DNA of 11,958 nucleotides, taken from positions 1-11,958 of the forward strand of contig SABI01000055.1 of assembly GCA_009929055.1 (NCBI GenBank), read 5' to 3'. The translations under genes were made by a program, and so were the position numbers. The stretch comes from Spirochaetia bacterium. GTDB taxonomy: Bacteria > Spirochaetota > Spirochaetia > Sphaerochaetales > Sphaerochaetaceae. Shown here in pieces: positions 1-8,365 of the stretch. Within the stretch, counting starts at the first letter, position 1, and every line of letters starts with the position of its first letter. The notes beneath the pieces were generated by a model. It searched no databases and was not told the DNA's origin. It saw only the letters and a list, made by a program, of their open reading frames with translations.

Positions 1-921
1 GTTACTATTATCGAAGGAGAGAACTTTTCAACAGGGCTTAAAGCTACGAAGAATGATGTTGAATTAGAGGGGATGAGAAGGGCTCACTTGTTAGATGGAG
101 TTGCCCTTGTAAAACTTCTTAGCCACCTCTCAAAGGGGGAAGAAACTTTTACAGAAGTAACTCTAGCTAAAAAATTAGAACACTATAGAGAAGAGAATGA
201 AGAGTATCTTTCTCCCTCCTTCTCCCCTATAGCAGGGTTTGGTCCTCATGGTGCTATGGAACACTATAGTGCTACTAAAGAGAGTTGCTCTGTATTAGAG
301 GGCTCTTCTTTGCTTGTTCTCGACACCGGTGGACAGTATGAAAGTGGTACTACCGATGTCACTCGCACATTAAGTTTTGGTGAAGTAAGTAAACAAATGA
401 AAAAAGATTATACCCTCGTTCTCAAAGGGAACCTTGCCCTCTCTGCAATAAGGTTCCCTAAAGGGACCTGTGGGTATCAACTAGATGTTCTCGCTCGTCA
501 ATTCTTATGGCAGAATGGATTACACTATGGCCATGGGACAGGGCATGGAGTAGGGCATCGACTCAATGTCCATGAAGGACCTCATAGTATCTCCCCTAAA
601 CCCATTAAAGTCACCCTAGAGCCAGGAATGATTATTAGTAATGAACCAGGACTCTATAGAAAAGGGGAATATGGAATTAGACTTGAAAACCTTGTTGCTG
701 TCTTTGAAGAAGGTGTTACCCCTTTTGCTACCTTCTATACATTTGAAGTTCTTACATTATGCCCTTTTGAGAGGAAACTTATTGACCCATCCCTTATGAG
801 TGATCAAGAAATAGATATGCTCAATGCATATCATGGGTGGGTATTGAGTGAGTTGCAAGGTCACTTAGATGATGAACAGAAAGAGTGGTTAAAGAGGGCG
901 ACTTTACCGATAGAGAAATAA
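1..921 (+). CDS. M24 family aminopeptidase P (Xaa-Pro aminopeptidase), C-terminal part
   Basis: Cytosolic metallopeptidase that removes the N-terminal residue from peptides with proline in second position. The frame is open from base 1, so the gene begins upstream; 306 residues plus the stop are visible. The creatinase-like N-terminal domains are missing and the pita-bread catalytic domain is present. The usual five metal ligands are all visible: Asp in LDTGG (codon 322-324), Asp in TTDVTRT (355-357), His in GHGTGH (544-546), Glu in SNEPGLY (643-645) and Glu in IRLENL (685-687). The GHGTGHGVGHRLNVHEGP block is typical of the aminopeptidase P branch rather than of methionine aminopeptidase. 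An ATG at 73 lies inside the conserved fold and is not a credible start. The gene is followed after 50 bp by gpmI on the same strand, so the two are probably co-transcribed. No key residue is missing, and family assignment is secure; exact substrate range is not. Confidence 0.93.
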   Translation, partial: VTIIEGENFSTGLKATKNDVELEGMRRAHLLDGVALVKLLSHLSKGEETFTEVTLAKKLEHYREENEEYLSPSFSPIAGFGPHGAMEHYSATKESCSVLEGSSLLVLDTGGQYESGTTDVTRTLSFGEVSKQMKKDYTLVLKGNLALSAIRFPKGTCGYQLDVLARQFLWQNGLHYGHGTGHGVGHRLNVHEGPHSISPKPIKVTLEPGMIISNEPGLYRKGEYGIRLENLVAVFEEGVTPFATFYTFEVLTLCPFERKLIDPSLMSDQEIDMLNAYHGWVLSELQGHLDDEQKEWLKRATLPIEK

Positions 922-959
922 TAGATATATTTAATCATATTCTTAATGAGAATGATATG

Positions 960-965
960 AAGGAG
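960..965 (+). promoter_or_regulatory. Ribosome binding site that fixes the gpmI start
   Basis: AAGGAG lies 6 bases before the ATG at 972. The same frame is open further upstream, to a GTG at 885 that overlaps the peptidase gene and an ATG at 957. Neither has a comparable site, and the family's conserved N-terminus (metal-binding Asp in VIMDGVG) follows directly after the 972 start. Confidence 0.85.
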
Positions 966-971
966 TTTATA

Positions 972-2618
972 ATGGTTAACCCGTTACAACGGAATAATAA
1001 GATACAAAGAAAAGGACCAATTGTATTGGTCATCATGGATGGAGTTGGTTTTGGTAAATATGCACAAGGGGATGCTGTAAAAGAGGCGAAAACAGGAACC
1101 CTTACTCAGCTCTATGCTACCACTCCATGGACAAAGCTCAAAGCTCATGGAGTTGCTGTAGGACTTCCTAGTGATGAAGATATGGGAAATAGTGAAGTGG
1201 GTCATAATGCTATTGGGTGTGGAAGAGTATTTTCCCAAGGGGCAAAACTTGTCTCTCAGAGCATTGAAAGTGGAGCTATGTTTAGTGGTGAAACATGGAC
1301 TAATCTTGTAAAAAATGTGAATACTCACGATAGCACTCTCCATTTTATTGGCCTCCTTAGTGATGGCAATGTCCACTCTCACGTTGACAATTTACGTAAA
1401 ATGGTTGTTAAAGCAAAAGAACATAAGGTGAAGAAGGTAAGAATTCATGCCCTCCTTGACGGTCGTGATGTAGGGGAAGTGAGTGCATTAGACTTCTTTG
1501 ACCCTTTTGTTGAGTTTTTAAATGAATTAAACGATGCCTCTTTTGATGCAAAGATTGCTAGTGGTGGTGGAAGGATGGTAATTACCATGGATCGCTACAA
1601 CGCTAACTGGTCAATGGTTGAAAAGGGGTGGCATACCCATGTTCTTGGTGAAGGGAGAGCTTTTCCTTCTGCTCATGAAGCCATTGAAACGCTTCGAAAA
1701 GAGACTGGCAAAATTGACCAAGACCTTCCCCCTTTTGTTATTGCAGAAGATGGAAAACCTGTAGGTGAAATAGTCGATAATGACAGTGTCATCCTCTTTA
1801 ACTTTAGAGGAGACAGAGCTCTTGAAATAACAAAAGCTTTTGAAGCAGAAGAACTTACAGAGTTTGATCGAAAAAGAGTCCCAAAGGTTCAATATGCAGG
1901 AATGATGGAATATGATGGGGACCTTCATGTACCAAAACAATATTTAGTCACTCCCCCTACAATAGATAGAACTATGGCAGAATACCTTTGTGCAAGTAAT
2001 ATCAAACAATATTCGATAAGTGAAACACAAAAATTTGGTCACGTTACCTACTTCTTTAACGGAAACAGATCAGGAAAATTTGATGAAAAATTAGAAACAT
2101 ATGTTGAAATTCCATCAGATATTGTCCCTTTTGAAGAGAGACCTTGGATGAAGTGTGCTGAAATTACTGATGAAGTAATAAAAGTTATTGAAAGTGGAGA
2201 ATATGAGCTTATTAAATTAAATTATCCTAATGGAGACATGGTTGGACATACTGGAATTTATCAAGCAGTATTATGTTCAATGGAAGGGATGGATTTACAG
2301 ATTGGTCGATTAAAGAAAGCCATTGAAAAAGCTAATGGAGTTCTCCTTCTCACAGCAGACCATGGGAATGCAGATGATATGTATGAGCATGACAAAAAAG
2401 GGGAAGTCTCTATTAAAGAAGATGGAAGTCCAAGGGCAAAAACATCTCATTCTCTTAACCCAGTTCCTTTTATTGTCTATGATACTGATTACAAAGGTGA
2501 GTATGACCAAAAGCTTAACTCAGGCTTAGGAATATCTTCTATAGCAAGTACAATCATGAACTTTTTAGGATTTGATAGCCCAGAAGATTACGATAAGAGT
2601 ATTATTAATCTGAAATAA
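972..2618 (+). CDS. gpmI: 2,3-bisphosphoglycerate-independent phosphoglycerate mutase
   Basis: Interconverts 3-phosphoglycerate and 2-phosphoglycerate in glycolysis and gluconeogenesis in the cytosol, through a phosphoserine intermediate and two Mn-type metal ions. The 548-residue product is in the long range for the family (about 510-550). All seven metal or catalytic residues known from the Bacillus enzyme have counterparts. One site uses Asp23 (IMDGVG), nucleophile Ser74 (GNSEVGHNAIG), Asp463 and His464 (TADHGNADD). The other uses Asp422 and His426 (GDMVGHTG) and His493 (SHSLNPVPF). The start at 972 is chosen from the AAGGAG six bases upstream. The order is alkaline-phosphatase-like half, inserted phosphatase domain, then the second half of the metal centre. 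The gene follows the peptidase gene by 50 bp and converges on the minus-strand operon with 10 bp between stops. No truncation or frameshift is seen. The identity is very secure. Confidence 0.97.
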   Translation: MVNPLQRNNKIQRKGPIVLVIMDGVGFGKYAQGDAVKEAKTGTLTQLYATTPWTKLKAHGVAVGLPSDEDMGNSEVGHNAIGCGRVFSQGAKLVSQSIESGAMFSGETWTNLVKNVNTHDSTLHFIGLLSDGNVHSHVDNLRKMVVKAKEHKVKKVRIHALLDGRDVGEVSALDFFDPFVEFLNELNDASFDAKIASGGGRMVITMDRYNANWSMVEKGWHTHVLGEGRAFPSAHEAIETLRKETGKIDQDLPPFVIAEDGKPVGEIVDNDSVILFNFRGDRALEITKAFEAEELTEFDRKRVPKVQYAGMMEYDGDLHVPKQYLVTPPTIDRTMAEYLCASNIKQYSISETQKFGHVTYFFNGNRSGKFDEKLETYVEIPSDIVPFEERPWMKCAEITDEVIKVIESGEYELIKLNYPNGDMVGHTGIYQAVLCSMEGMDLQIGRLKKAIEKANGVLLLTADHGNADDMYEHDKKGEVSIKEDGSPRAKTSHSLNPVPFIVYDTDYKGEYDQKLNSGLGISSIASTIMNFLGFDSPEDYDKSIINLK

Positions 2619-2688
2619 AAGGTATGTATTACAGTTGGTTAAATCTTCTTCTCGATAACCCGAAGAAGACACCAACTGTATAGATACC
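2613..2688 (-). terminator. Hairpin terminator embedded in the 3' coding end of the minus-strand operon
   Basis: Outer arms 2621-2639 and 2671-2688 pair with one mismatch and one bulge (ACAGTTGGT against ACCAACTGT, GGTAT against ATACC). Inner arms 2644-2651 (TCTTCTTC) and 2662-2669 (GAAGAAGA) pair perfectly around a 10-base loop. Read on the minus strand, the stem is followed at once by TTTTATTT (2620-2613), the form of a Rho-independent terminator. No T-run follows on the plus strand, so gpmI itself is not clearly terminated here, although the same fold would form at the 3' end of its transcript. Confidence 0.65.
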
Positions 2689-3420
2689 TACTGAAACTAA
2701 AGAAACTATTGATTCTGGAAAAGAGATAAAACCCATAATTCCAATGAGAATCAACATAATTCTAATAGCTTTAAGCATATTGTGTTGTGTTGATTCTCTA
2801 GCATAAATTGCCCAATAATTTAATATACTCACTATTGCTATTACACTAAGGGTAGAAATAAACATTAAAGAATCTGTCCATTTCAGACTCTGTTGTGGGA
2901 AAGAGGCCACATCGAGTCTCATCATGTTTGTAACATAGAGGGCTAATACCCCCACTAATAAGATATAGCGTCCCATTTTAGAGGAGTTTATCCCTAAAGA
3001 GAAAATCCCTGAAACTACTAAAAGGGCAAAAGAAAAATATGCCGCAAATAGGTATAAGCGAACCAGAAATGAAAAACTTATTTCATATAAGTGTAAAATG
3101 AGAAGGTAGTTAATAATGTTAGGCATAATGAGAAACGAAAATGAGATAAAGGCAATAGGAAGGATAATTTTCTCTACTTCATTTCTTGAAGTGGGGGGAA
3201 GTAATAAGGCGTTAAGAAATCCAACAAATGTAGCCCCTATAAATAGTATTGTGGAGGCTAGATAGGAGGGTGAAATAGTCTCTAACAACCTATTAACAGA
3301 TGTTTCAATAGGTTGCATCATTGATTTCCTTAATAGTAATGAAACCATTAATAATATTAACAATAGAGAGAAAAGACCAAATGTGCCAATATATAGCCCT
3401 TTAATTACCTTGCTTTTCAT
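2629..3420 (-). CDS. Polytopic membrane protein of unknown function
   Basis: I do not recognise this 263-residue protein. Its hydrophobicity pattern suggests about eight transmembrane helices, near residues 7-30, 54-75, 85-109, 114-140, 150-166, 184-206, 218-234 and 236-255. Short loops join them and the tail is basic (SRRRFNQL). There is no cleavable signal peptide, transporter signature or enzyme motif that I can name. The start at 3420 has an AAGGAA site that overlaps the TAA of the preceding transporter gene. Only 7 bp separate the two genes, which points to translational coupling and a shared function or complex. It is the last gene of the GH13-transporter-membrane protein unit, and its final codons contain the hairpin terminator. 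A role as an accessory subunit of the neighbouring transporter is only a guess from position. Confidence 0.8.
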   Translation of the reverse strand: MKSKVIKGLYIGTFGLFSLLLILLMVSLLLRKSMMQPIETSVNRLLETISPSYLASTILFIGATFVGFLNALLLPPTSRNEVEKIILPIAFISFSFLIMPNIINYLLILHLYEISFSFLVRLYLFAAYFSFALLVVSGIFSLGINSSKMGRYILLVGVLALYVTNMMRLDVASFPQQSLKWTDSLMFISTLSVIAIVSILNYWAIYARESTQHNMLKAIRIMLILIGIMGFISFPESIVSLVSVGIYTVGVFFGLSRRRFNQL

Positions 3421-3427
3421 ATATTCC

Positions 3428-4675
3428 TTACATCATTTGATGATAGGGAGTTTTTTGGTCTTGACTTATTATTCGAGAAGTAAAAGCAGCTCCTAAAATT
3501 GCTATGCTAGAATCTATCATAGCAGCAATTCCCTGAATAAATGGGAGGAGGATAATAATGAAAGAGCCAGGAGTTTCCAATACTTTTCCAAAAAGACCAC
3601 TAAATGTGAGCATCATGATAAACAACACTTCAAAGCGAGGGACAAATGAGCTAAGTAGGGAGATCAAAGAAGAAAATAAAGCAATAAGTATTAATGAAGT
3701 GAAAGAGAGTTGAGTTACTCCTGTGTTTTGCAATACAAAAAGGAGTGAAAGTGTTGCTATCATTGCACTTCCTCCTTTACCGAGAAGAGTGTAAAGAGGG
3801 AAAGCTGTTCCAGCAACTCTCTTTTTCACATTAGTGTTATGTTCTCCTAATGCTATCATTGAGAGGGTACTTTCAAGGGTGCTCATGAAAAAGAAACTTG
3901 TTACAATACTTGCAAAAGAGTTGAATAGAATCTTATAGGGATTTCCTTTTCTAAAACCTGTAACAAGGGCATATAGGAGAGGAAGGATAAGAAATAATGT
4001 TACCAATACTACCAACATATAGATTAAAAATAGTGGTAGTGCCTCATATAAAGTTGATATAATATCCATTTGCATTGAAAAATGGGCACTAAGAAATGCG
4101 ATTGCAATTGCTACTATGTGGGTAATGATCCTACTCAAGCGCATAGCAACTTCTGAAAATGAGTTAGTAACCACATATGCTGGCCTTAAAGCTTCATAGT
4201 CAGGTTTTAATGCATAGCCTATAATTGAAGCGACAACGATTACAGGAAGGAGAGACGAAGTACTTTTTGTAAATTGTGTGAAGGCATTATTAGAAAAAAG
4301 AAGAGCTTTAATCTCACTAAATGAGACACTTTTCAGGATGGGAACCTGCTGTTGTGCTACAGCTGTAAACTGTGAATATGATTGAGGGATAAGTAAAAAG
4401 AGACCCATTGTTGCAAATGAGAGTACTAGTGTTGTTATAAGACTCCAAAACAACGTCGAGAAAAAGAGCATTGAGGTGTCTTTGTGCCGTCTCAGAGAGG
4501 CACTTTCCCCAGTAAATAAAATAAATACAATAGGGAATATGAAGAATAATGAGAGATCCTTAATCATTGGTACCATAAAGGTGATGAAGGATGCATATGG
4601 TTGCCATCCCCCTAACAACAATGTTGCGGAAAACCCAAAAAGTATAGCTCCTGTGTACATAATCCATGTTTTCAT
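3428..4675 (-). CDS. Divergent SDF-family (dicarboxylate/amino acid:cation symporter-like) transporter
   Basis: Integral membrane protein of 415 residues, the usual length for the glutamate/dicarboxylate symporter fold. The C-terminal half aligns by eye with the family core. The block around residues 259-305 (STLESTLSMI, then NTNVKKRVAGTAFPLYTLLGKGGSAM) matches the region that normally reads as a serine-rich loop, TLPVT, then SKRV, then LPLGATINMDGTA. The diagnostic NMDGT of helix 7 is replaced by GKGGS (299-303). The helix 8 segment that usually carries D..RT..N..GD reads MIDSSIAILGAAF (387-399). Sodium and substrate chemistry therefore cannot be inferred from the classical members. The gene starts 44 bp after the GH13 gene stops, with a weak AGGG site, and is coupled to the membrane protein gene 7 bp downstream. 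Family placement is fairly sure; substrate and coupling ion are unknown. Confidence 0.78.
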   Translation of the reverse strand: MKTWIMYTGAILFGFSATLLLGGWQPYASFITFMVPMIKDLSLFFIFPIVFILFTGESASLRRHKDTSMLFFSTLFWSLITTLVLSFATMGLFLLIPQSYSQFTAVAQQQVPILKSVSFSEIKALLFSNNAFTQFTKSTSSLLPVIVVASIIGYALKPDYEALRPAYVVTNSFSEVAMRLSRIITHIVAIAIAFLSAHFSMQMDIISTLYEALPLFLIYMLVVLVTLFLILPLLYALVTGFRKGNPYKILFNSFASIVTSFFFMSTLESTLSMIALGEHNTNVKKRVAGTAFPLYTLLGKGGSAMIATLSLLFVLQNTGVTQLSFTSLILIALFSSLISLLSSFVPRFEVLFIMMLTFSGLFGKVLETPGSFIIILLPFIQGIAAMIDSSIAILGAAFTSRIISQDQKTPYHQMM

Positions 4676-4719
4676 AAAAATACCCTATAGTATAGATTTA
4701 TATAAGTCAATGAGACTTA

Positions 4720-7700
4720 TTACTTTACTCCTTTAATAAGTCCTTCTATTTTATACTCTGCACTCGCATCACTCAATAGCCAAGACATCGCCATTTTAAT
4801 CATTCTGTCTCCCGCAACTGGTCCTACATTCATCGTCACCGATAAGGTAATTAGATATATAGCCTCTTGTAAAGACTCTTTTCGATAATAAATAATTCCA
4901 GCATGTTCATTGTACCCAATGAGCTCTCTAAATCCTCGATCTTCTAATAAAGCTATCAAACATTTTTTATTATCTGGTGCTTCTAATTCTAACTCCTTCA
5001 TAATACATGGAGGAAGAGTTGCAAGGAAGATTGATTTATATAAAAGATGTCTTAATCTATAGTCGACATCAATTTCAAAAGAAGAAGCTAAGTGCTGAAA
5101 CATCCTTTCTAATGCGAGCTTGTCTACTATTGAGAGAGCTTGCTCATAGCTGCTCTTTTGATCAACAAAGATTGTGATAAGCAATGAAGCGTTAATAAGC
5201 ATGCTTAGTTCTTTCATCAACATCCCACCAGATAAGAAGAAATAGATGTTATTTTCTGGAATAAAACATGCAGTAAAGTTTTGAATGCTTTGAAGCAAGT
5301 CTTTGGGTTGCACTTCCTTTATGATAGGAACTATTGATTCTTTTGTTTTATCGGAGAGCTCTTCATAAACAATAGAGAAACGTGCATATGCTTCACCAGC
5401 TAATAAAACATACTTTCTCATATCTTTACTTGTAACTTCTTTTTGAGTGACTACATCTTTAATAAAATCTAACATGTTGCTAGAGCAGAAGTTTTCTAAC
5501 GCTTTGTGTAGTGGTTGCATTCTAATCCACACAAGATCTCTATCAAAAGAGGAAGTTCCTTTACCGTCCAAATATCTGTATAAAGCTTCGTATGAACCGT
5601 CCACATCTGTAACTTCATTTACATGGAGGAATACTTTTGTTTCATATCCCTGTAACGAAATTGATAGCCCTTCATCATATAAATGATTTGATTTAGCTAT
5701 ATAGGTAAGATTTTCAGGGAATTGTTGATAAATTATGAAGGTGTTATCTGAGAACGTGAGGCCTAAACTCTGAGCAATTGAATTAGTTCTTATCTCCCTT
5801 CCTCCATCACTAGTTCGATGAAGTTTTGGAGCACTTTCATATATTCTTCCCGATGCGAATTCGTAACTATTGTTATAAAGGATGAGAGCTCTGCTTTCTG
5901 CAATTCCATTTACATAGGCATATACATCTTCTTTTACACTTCCATAATCTACAACATCGAATATTTCAAAGTATTCTGAACCACTAAAAAGATAACGAAG
6001 CCTTAATAGAGGGAATATCCTTCTGTAGTGTTCATTTATGAGATGGTCATTAGGGTATTCATTCCAATAAGCCCTTGAATATTCCATCCCATATTTTTCA
6101 TGGAACCCTTCAATTTGGCCATGACCATACATAGGTAAGCCAGGCATGGTAGAGAGAAGTGTTGCTACCCCAAAGTATTTATCTCCATCCCCAAATTGGG
6201 CGATAGCAGTATCTTCATCAGGGTTATTCATGAAATTCACAAATCTTTTTAATACTTCAGGATCAAATGAGAGGGTGTTTTTAATTGTATCACGATACTC
6301 TTTGTTTGCTTGGTTTTTAAGCATATTCATAAAGGCACTATTATAGACTCGGTGCATACCAAGGGTTCGAACAAAATAGCCTTCCATCATCCAAAATGCT
6401 TCAGCAAGAAGGAGGGTGTCTGGTACTTCACTAGCAACTCTATCAACAACTTCTCTCCAGAACTCTAAAGGGATTGCTTGGTTAAATTCTTCATCGCTCA
6501 TCGAATAGCCAGCTCTTCCTGGGATATCTCCCCCAGAGCCTGGTTTTGGATACCACAGTCGTTGAATATGGCGTTTTGCTAAGGTCATAGCGGCATCAAA
6601 GCGAATAATATGGAAAGCTCGAGCTACATGTAGGATTTGTTGAATAACAGCTTCTCGAGTATGGGGGTTAAGGAAATCTAATTGGGCAGTATCATTCCAT
6701 GGCATCGATGTTCCATCGTTTCCATGAAATATATAAGAGGTTTCTTGTGTTTCTTTATTTACTCTTCTATAAGTGACAGCCGCATCAGTTCTATCATAAT
6801 AATGGTCTTCTATTTTTACCTCTATGCGTGAGTCTGGTGAGAGGTCTTCCCCGTTAAAGGTATAGGAGGGATAAGGAGAATAGGGTGTAGTGATAAAATA
6901 TTCAGGATGGTGAAGAGCCCAGTCACTATCTAATCCTGTGTGGTTTGGCACCATGTCACTTGCTAAACGAATGTGTCGCCTTTTACATCTTTCATTAAGA
7001 TTTTGGTAGGCACTCCATCCCCCAATATTCATCCCTATATTATAGCTCTTTAAAGAATAGGCTGAAGCTTCTGCTTCAGGGTTTCCACAAAGGTTTTTTA
7101 TCTTTTTAGATGCTTCACTTCTCTCCCATATTCCAATAAGCCATAGTCCATTAAATCCTCTGTCTCTTAATAAATCGAGTTCTTTATCTGGGATCTTATC
7201 TAAGGTGTTTATTTGGTAACCATATGTTTTTGAGAGCTGATCTAACCATACAAGGGCACTCTTTGCTATCATTACAACATGTGGCATCCAATCTTCATCA
7301 ACACTAAATGCTTCATATTCATGTTCCATACCATCGTAAGTTGTCGTTTGTGCAGGGCCAGGGCCACCAGAAAATCGAGGGGTATTCTCCTCTTTCACCA
7401 CATCAATGGCATGTAATAATGCTTTTTTTAAGGCTAAAGGGATGATAGAACCCCAATGGTTAAGAATGTATTGAATTTGATCAACTAAAGAATCAGGGTG
7501 AGCTTTTGATGGAGCTGTGAGGAATGAAAACAAATCTTCATCTTCATCTTGTACATGAGGAGTTGTTTTTGTGTATCCTTCCAATATTACAGTAAACGCT
7601 TTATGAGAAGGGGGAAAAGATACTCCTTGAGGTGCGATAAAAGGGGTTATCTCTTTTACGAGGGCTGGATTTTCTATGAGGACATGGTGAATAAAAAGGC

Positions 7701-8094
7701 CTCGTGTACTCTCTTCACTTGTATGTTTATTTTCTTCTTCTGTTTTTTTTATAAGAGTTGGAAACTCTTTTTCATAAAAAGAGAGAACTTTTTTTATAAG
7801 ATGATGTTTTTCTATTTGATGAGAAAGGGTGGTAAAGAAGTGACTATTCTTTTCTTCTAGGTACTTGGAAACAACTGATTGATACAATAAATGTAGAACT
7901 CCACTAGCATGTAAAGATGCTGCTGATACATACTGCTTCGTTAATGCAGCTTTTTGTTTCTCATTGTAGAGATATGCTAAAACTTTAGCTTGCTCATACA
8001 TAGATTCTAGTTGCTCTTGTGTCTCAAAAAGAGGCTCTTTATATTGAATTTCTTCTCTTGCTTTTAATGCGATCCTAAAATCTCTTGCTTGCAT
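4720..8094 (-). CDS. Very large GH13 alpha-amylase-superfamily protein with extra N- and C-terminal regions
   Basis: Probably acts on alpha-glucans or maltodextrins; no signal peptide is seen, so likely cytosolic. At about 1125 residues it is roughly twice a standard alpha-amylase. Numbers here count from an upstream in-frame ATG (8106); subtract 4 for the start chosen. Residues 1-260 are a charged, mostly helical region. A TIM barrel with all GH13 regions spans about 310-710: region I DMVPNH (384-389), region II IRFDAAM with nucleophile Asp504, region III LLAEAFW with acid/base Glu569, and region IV FMNNPDED with Asp630, where the usual NHD is NPD. A beta-rich stretch (about 715-860) and a helical tail (860-1128) follow. 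The start at 8094 has GGGGGA four bases upstream; the ATG at 8106 lacks any site. It is first gene of the operon with the transporter and membrane protein. Hydrolase, transglycosylase or phosphorylase activity cannot be told apart by eye. Confidence 0.88.
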   Translation of the reverse strand: MQARDFRIALKAREEIQYKEPLFETQEQLESMYEQAKVLAYLYNEKQKAALTKQYVSAASLHASGVLHLLYQSVVSKYLEEKNSHFFTTLSHQIEKHHLIKKVLSFYEKEFPTLIKKTEEENKHTSEESTRGLFIHHVLIENPALVKEITPFIAPQGVSFPPSHKAFTVILEGYTKTTPHVQDEDEDLFSFLTAPSKAHPDSLVDQIQYILNHWGSIIPLALKKALLHAIDVVKEENTPRFSGGPGPAQTTTYDGMEHEYEAFSVDEDWMPHVVMIAKSALVWLDQLSKTYGYQINTLDKIPDKELDLLRDRGFNGLWLIGIWERSEASKKIKNLCGNPEAEASAYSLKSYNIGMNIGGWSAYQNLNERCKRRHIRLASDMVPNHTGLDSDWALHHPEYFITTPYSPYPSYTFNGEDLSPDSRIEVKIEDHYYDRTDAAVTYRRVNKETQETSYIFHGNDGTSMPWNDTAQLDFLNPHTREAVIQQILHVARAFHIIRFDAAMTLAKRHIQRLWYPKPGSGGDIPGRAGYSMSDEEFNQAIPLEFWREVVDRVASEVPDTLLLAEAFWMMEGYFVRTLGMHRVYNSAFMNMLKNQANKEYRDTIKNTLSFDPEVLKRFVNFMNNPDEDTAIAQFGDGDKYFGVATLLSTMPGLPMYGHGQIEGFHEKYGMEYSRAYWNEYPNDHLINEHYRRIFPLLRLRYLFSGSEYFEIFDVVDYGSVKEDVYAYVNGIAESRALILYNNSYEFASGRIYESAPKLHRTSDGGREIRTNSIAQSLGLTFSDNTFIIYQQFPENLTYIAKSNHLYDEGLSISLQGYETKVFLHVNEVTDVDGSYEALYRYLDGKGTSSFDRDLVWIRMQPLHKALENFCSSNMLDFIKDVVTQKEVTSKDMRKYVLLAGEAYARFSIVYEELSDKTKESIVPIIKEVQPKDLLQSIQNFTACFIPENNIYFFLSGGMLMKELSMLINASLLITIFVDQKSSYEQALSIVDKLALERMFQHLASSFEIDVDYRLRHLLYKSIFLATLPPCIMKELELEAPDNKKCLIALLEDRGFRELIGYNEHAGIIYYRKESLQEAIYLITLSVTMNVGPVAGDRMIKMAMSWLLSDASAEYKIEGLIKGVK

Positions 8095-8234
8095 ATGTTC
8101 CCCCATAATCTGATGTCTCTAATGATAGCATAAATCTTGATTCTATTCTCCTATGATAAACCACCCTACCAATAAATGGTATCCTTTCTCTTTCTTTTTA
8201 TGGGCTTCATCTGTAAAATCTAAAATAGTAAGCT

Positions 8235-8243
8235 ATTATATCA
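8235..8243 (-). promoter_or_regulatory. Extended -10 promoter of the GH13 operon
   Basis: On the minus strand this reads TGATATAAT, a perfect TATAAT with the TGn extension. No good -35 lies at the normal spacing, as is usual for extended -10 promoters. Transcription would start near 8228, giving a leader of about 130 bases. Confidence 0.5.
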
Positions 8244-8330
8244 CATTATGAATAAAGAGTGCTTTTATGCATCTCTCTTTCTTCAATGGTCGAAATCTCA
8301 AGGGAAAAATATTGTGATAAAGTAAATGAA

Positions 8331-8365
8331 TTCAAGCAACTATATGAGAAATAGAGTTGTTTGAA
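8331..8365. promoter_or_regulatory. Inverted repeat overlapping the flavoprotein promoter (candidate operator)
   Basis: Arms 8331-8345 and 8351-8365 match at 13 of 15 positions (TTCAAgCAACTaTAT against ATAgAGTTGtTTGAA) around a 5-base spacer. The right arm covers the -35 of the predicted promoter, so a bound protein would block or guide RNA polymerase. A TTTTTT run at 8371-8376 makes a terminator or attenuator the alternative reading, but no convincing gene lies upstream on this strand. Confidence 0.5.

Noticed and set aside
885..971. Longer gpmI reading frame beginning at GTG 885, overlapping the peptidase gene
   Set aside because: No ribosome binding site; the AAGGAG at 960-965 serves the ATG at 972, and the added residues do not belong to the family.
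4476..4736. 86-residue plus-strand frame antisense to the transporter gene start
   Set aside because: It is a shadow of the well-supported minus-strand transporter gene, without a ribosome site or recognisable protein features.
8044..8106. Upstream ATG at 8106 as start of the GH13 gene
   Set aside because: It has no ribosome site, whereas the ATG at 8094 has GGGGGA just upstream. The difference is only four residues and is not certain.
8248..8325. 25-codon frame starting at ATG 8248, followed by the dyad and T-run, as a leader peptide with attenuator
   Set aside because: No Shine-Dalgarno sequence, no run of regulatory codons, and it lies across the opposite-strand GH13 promoter.
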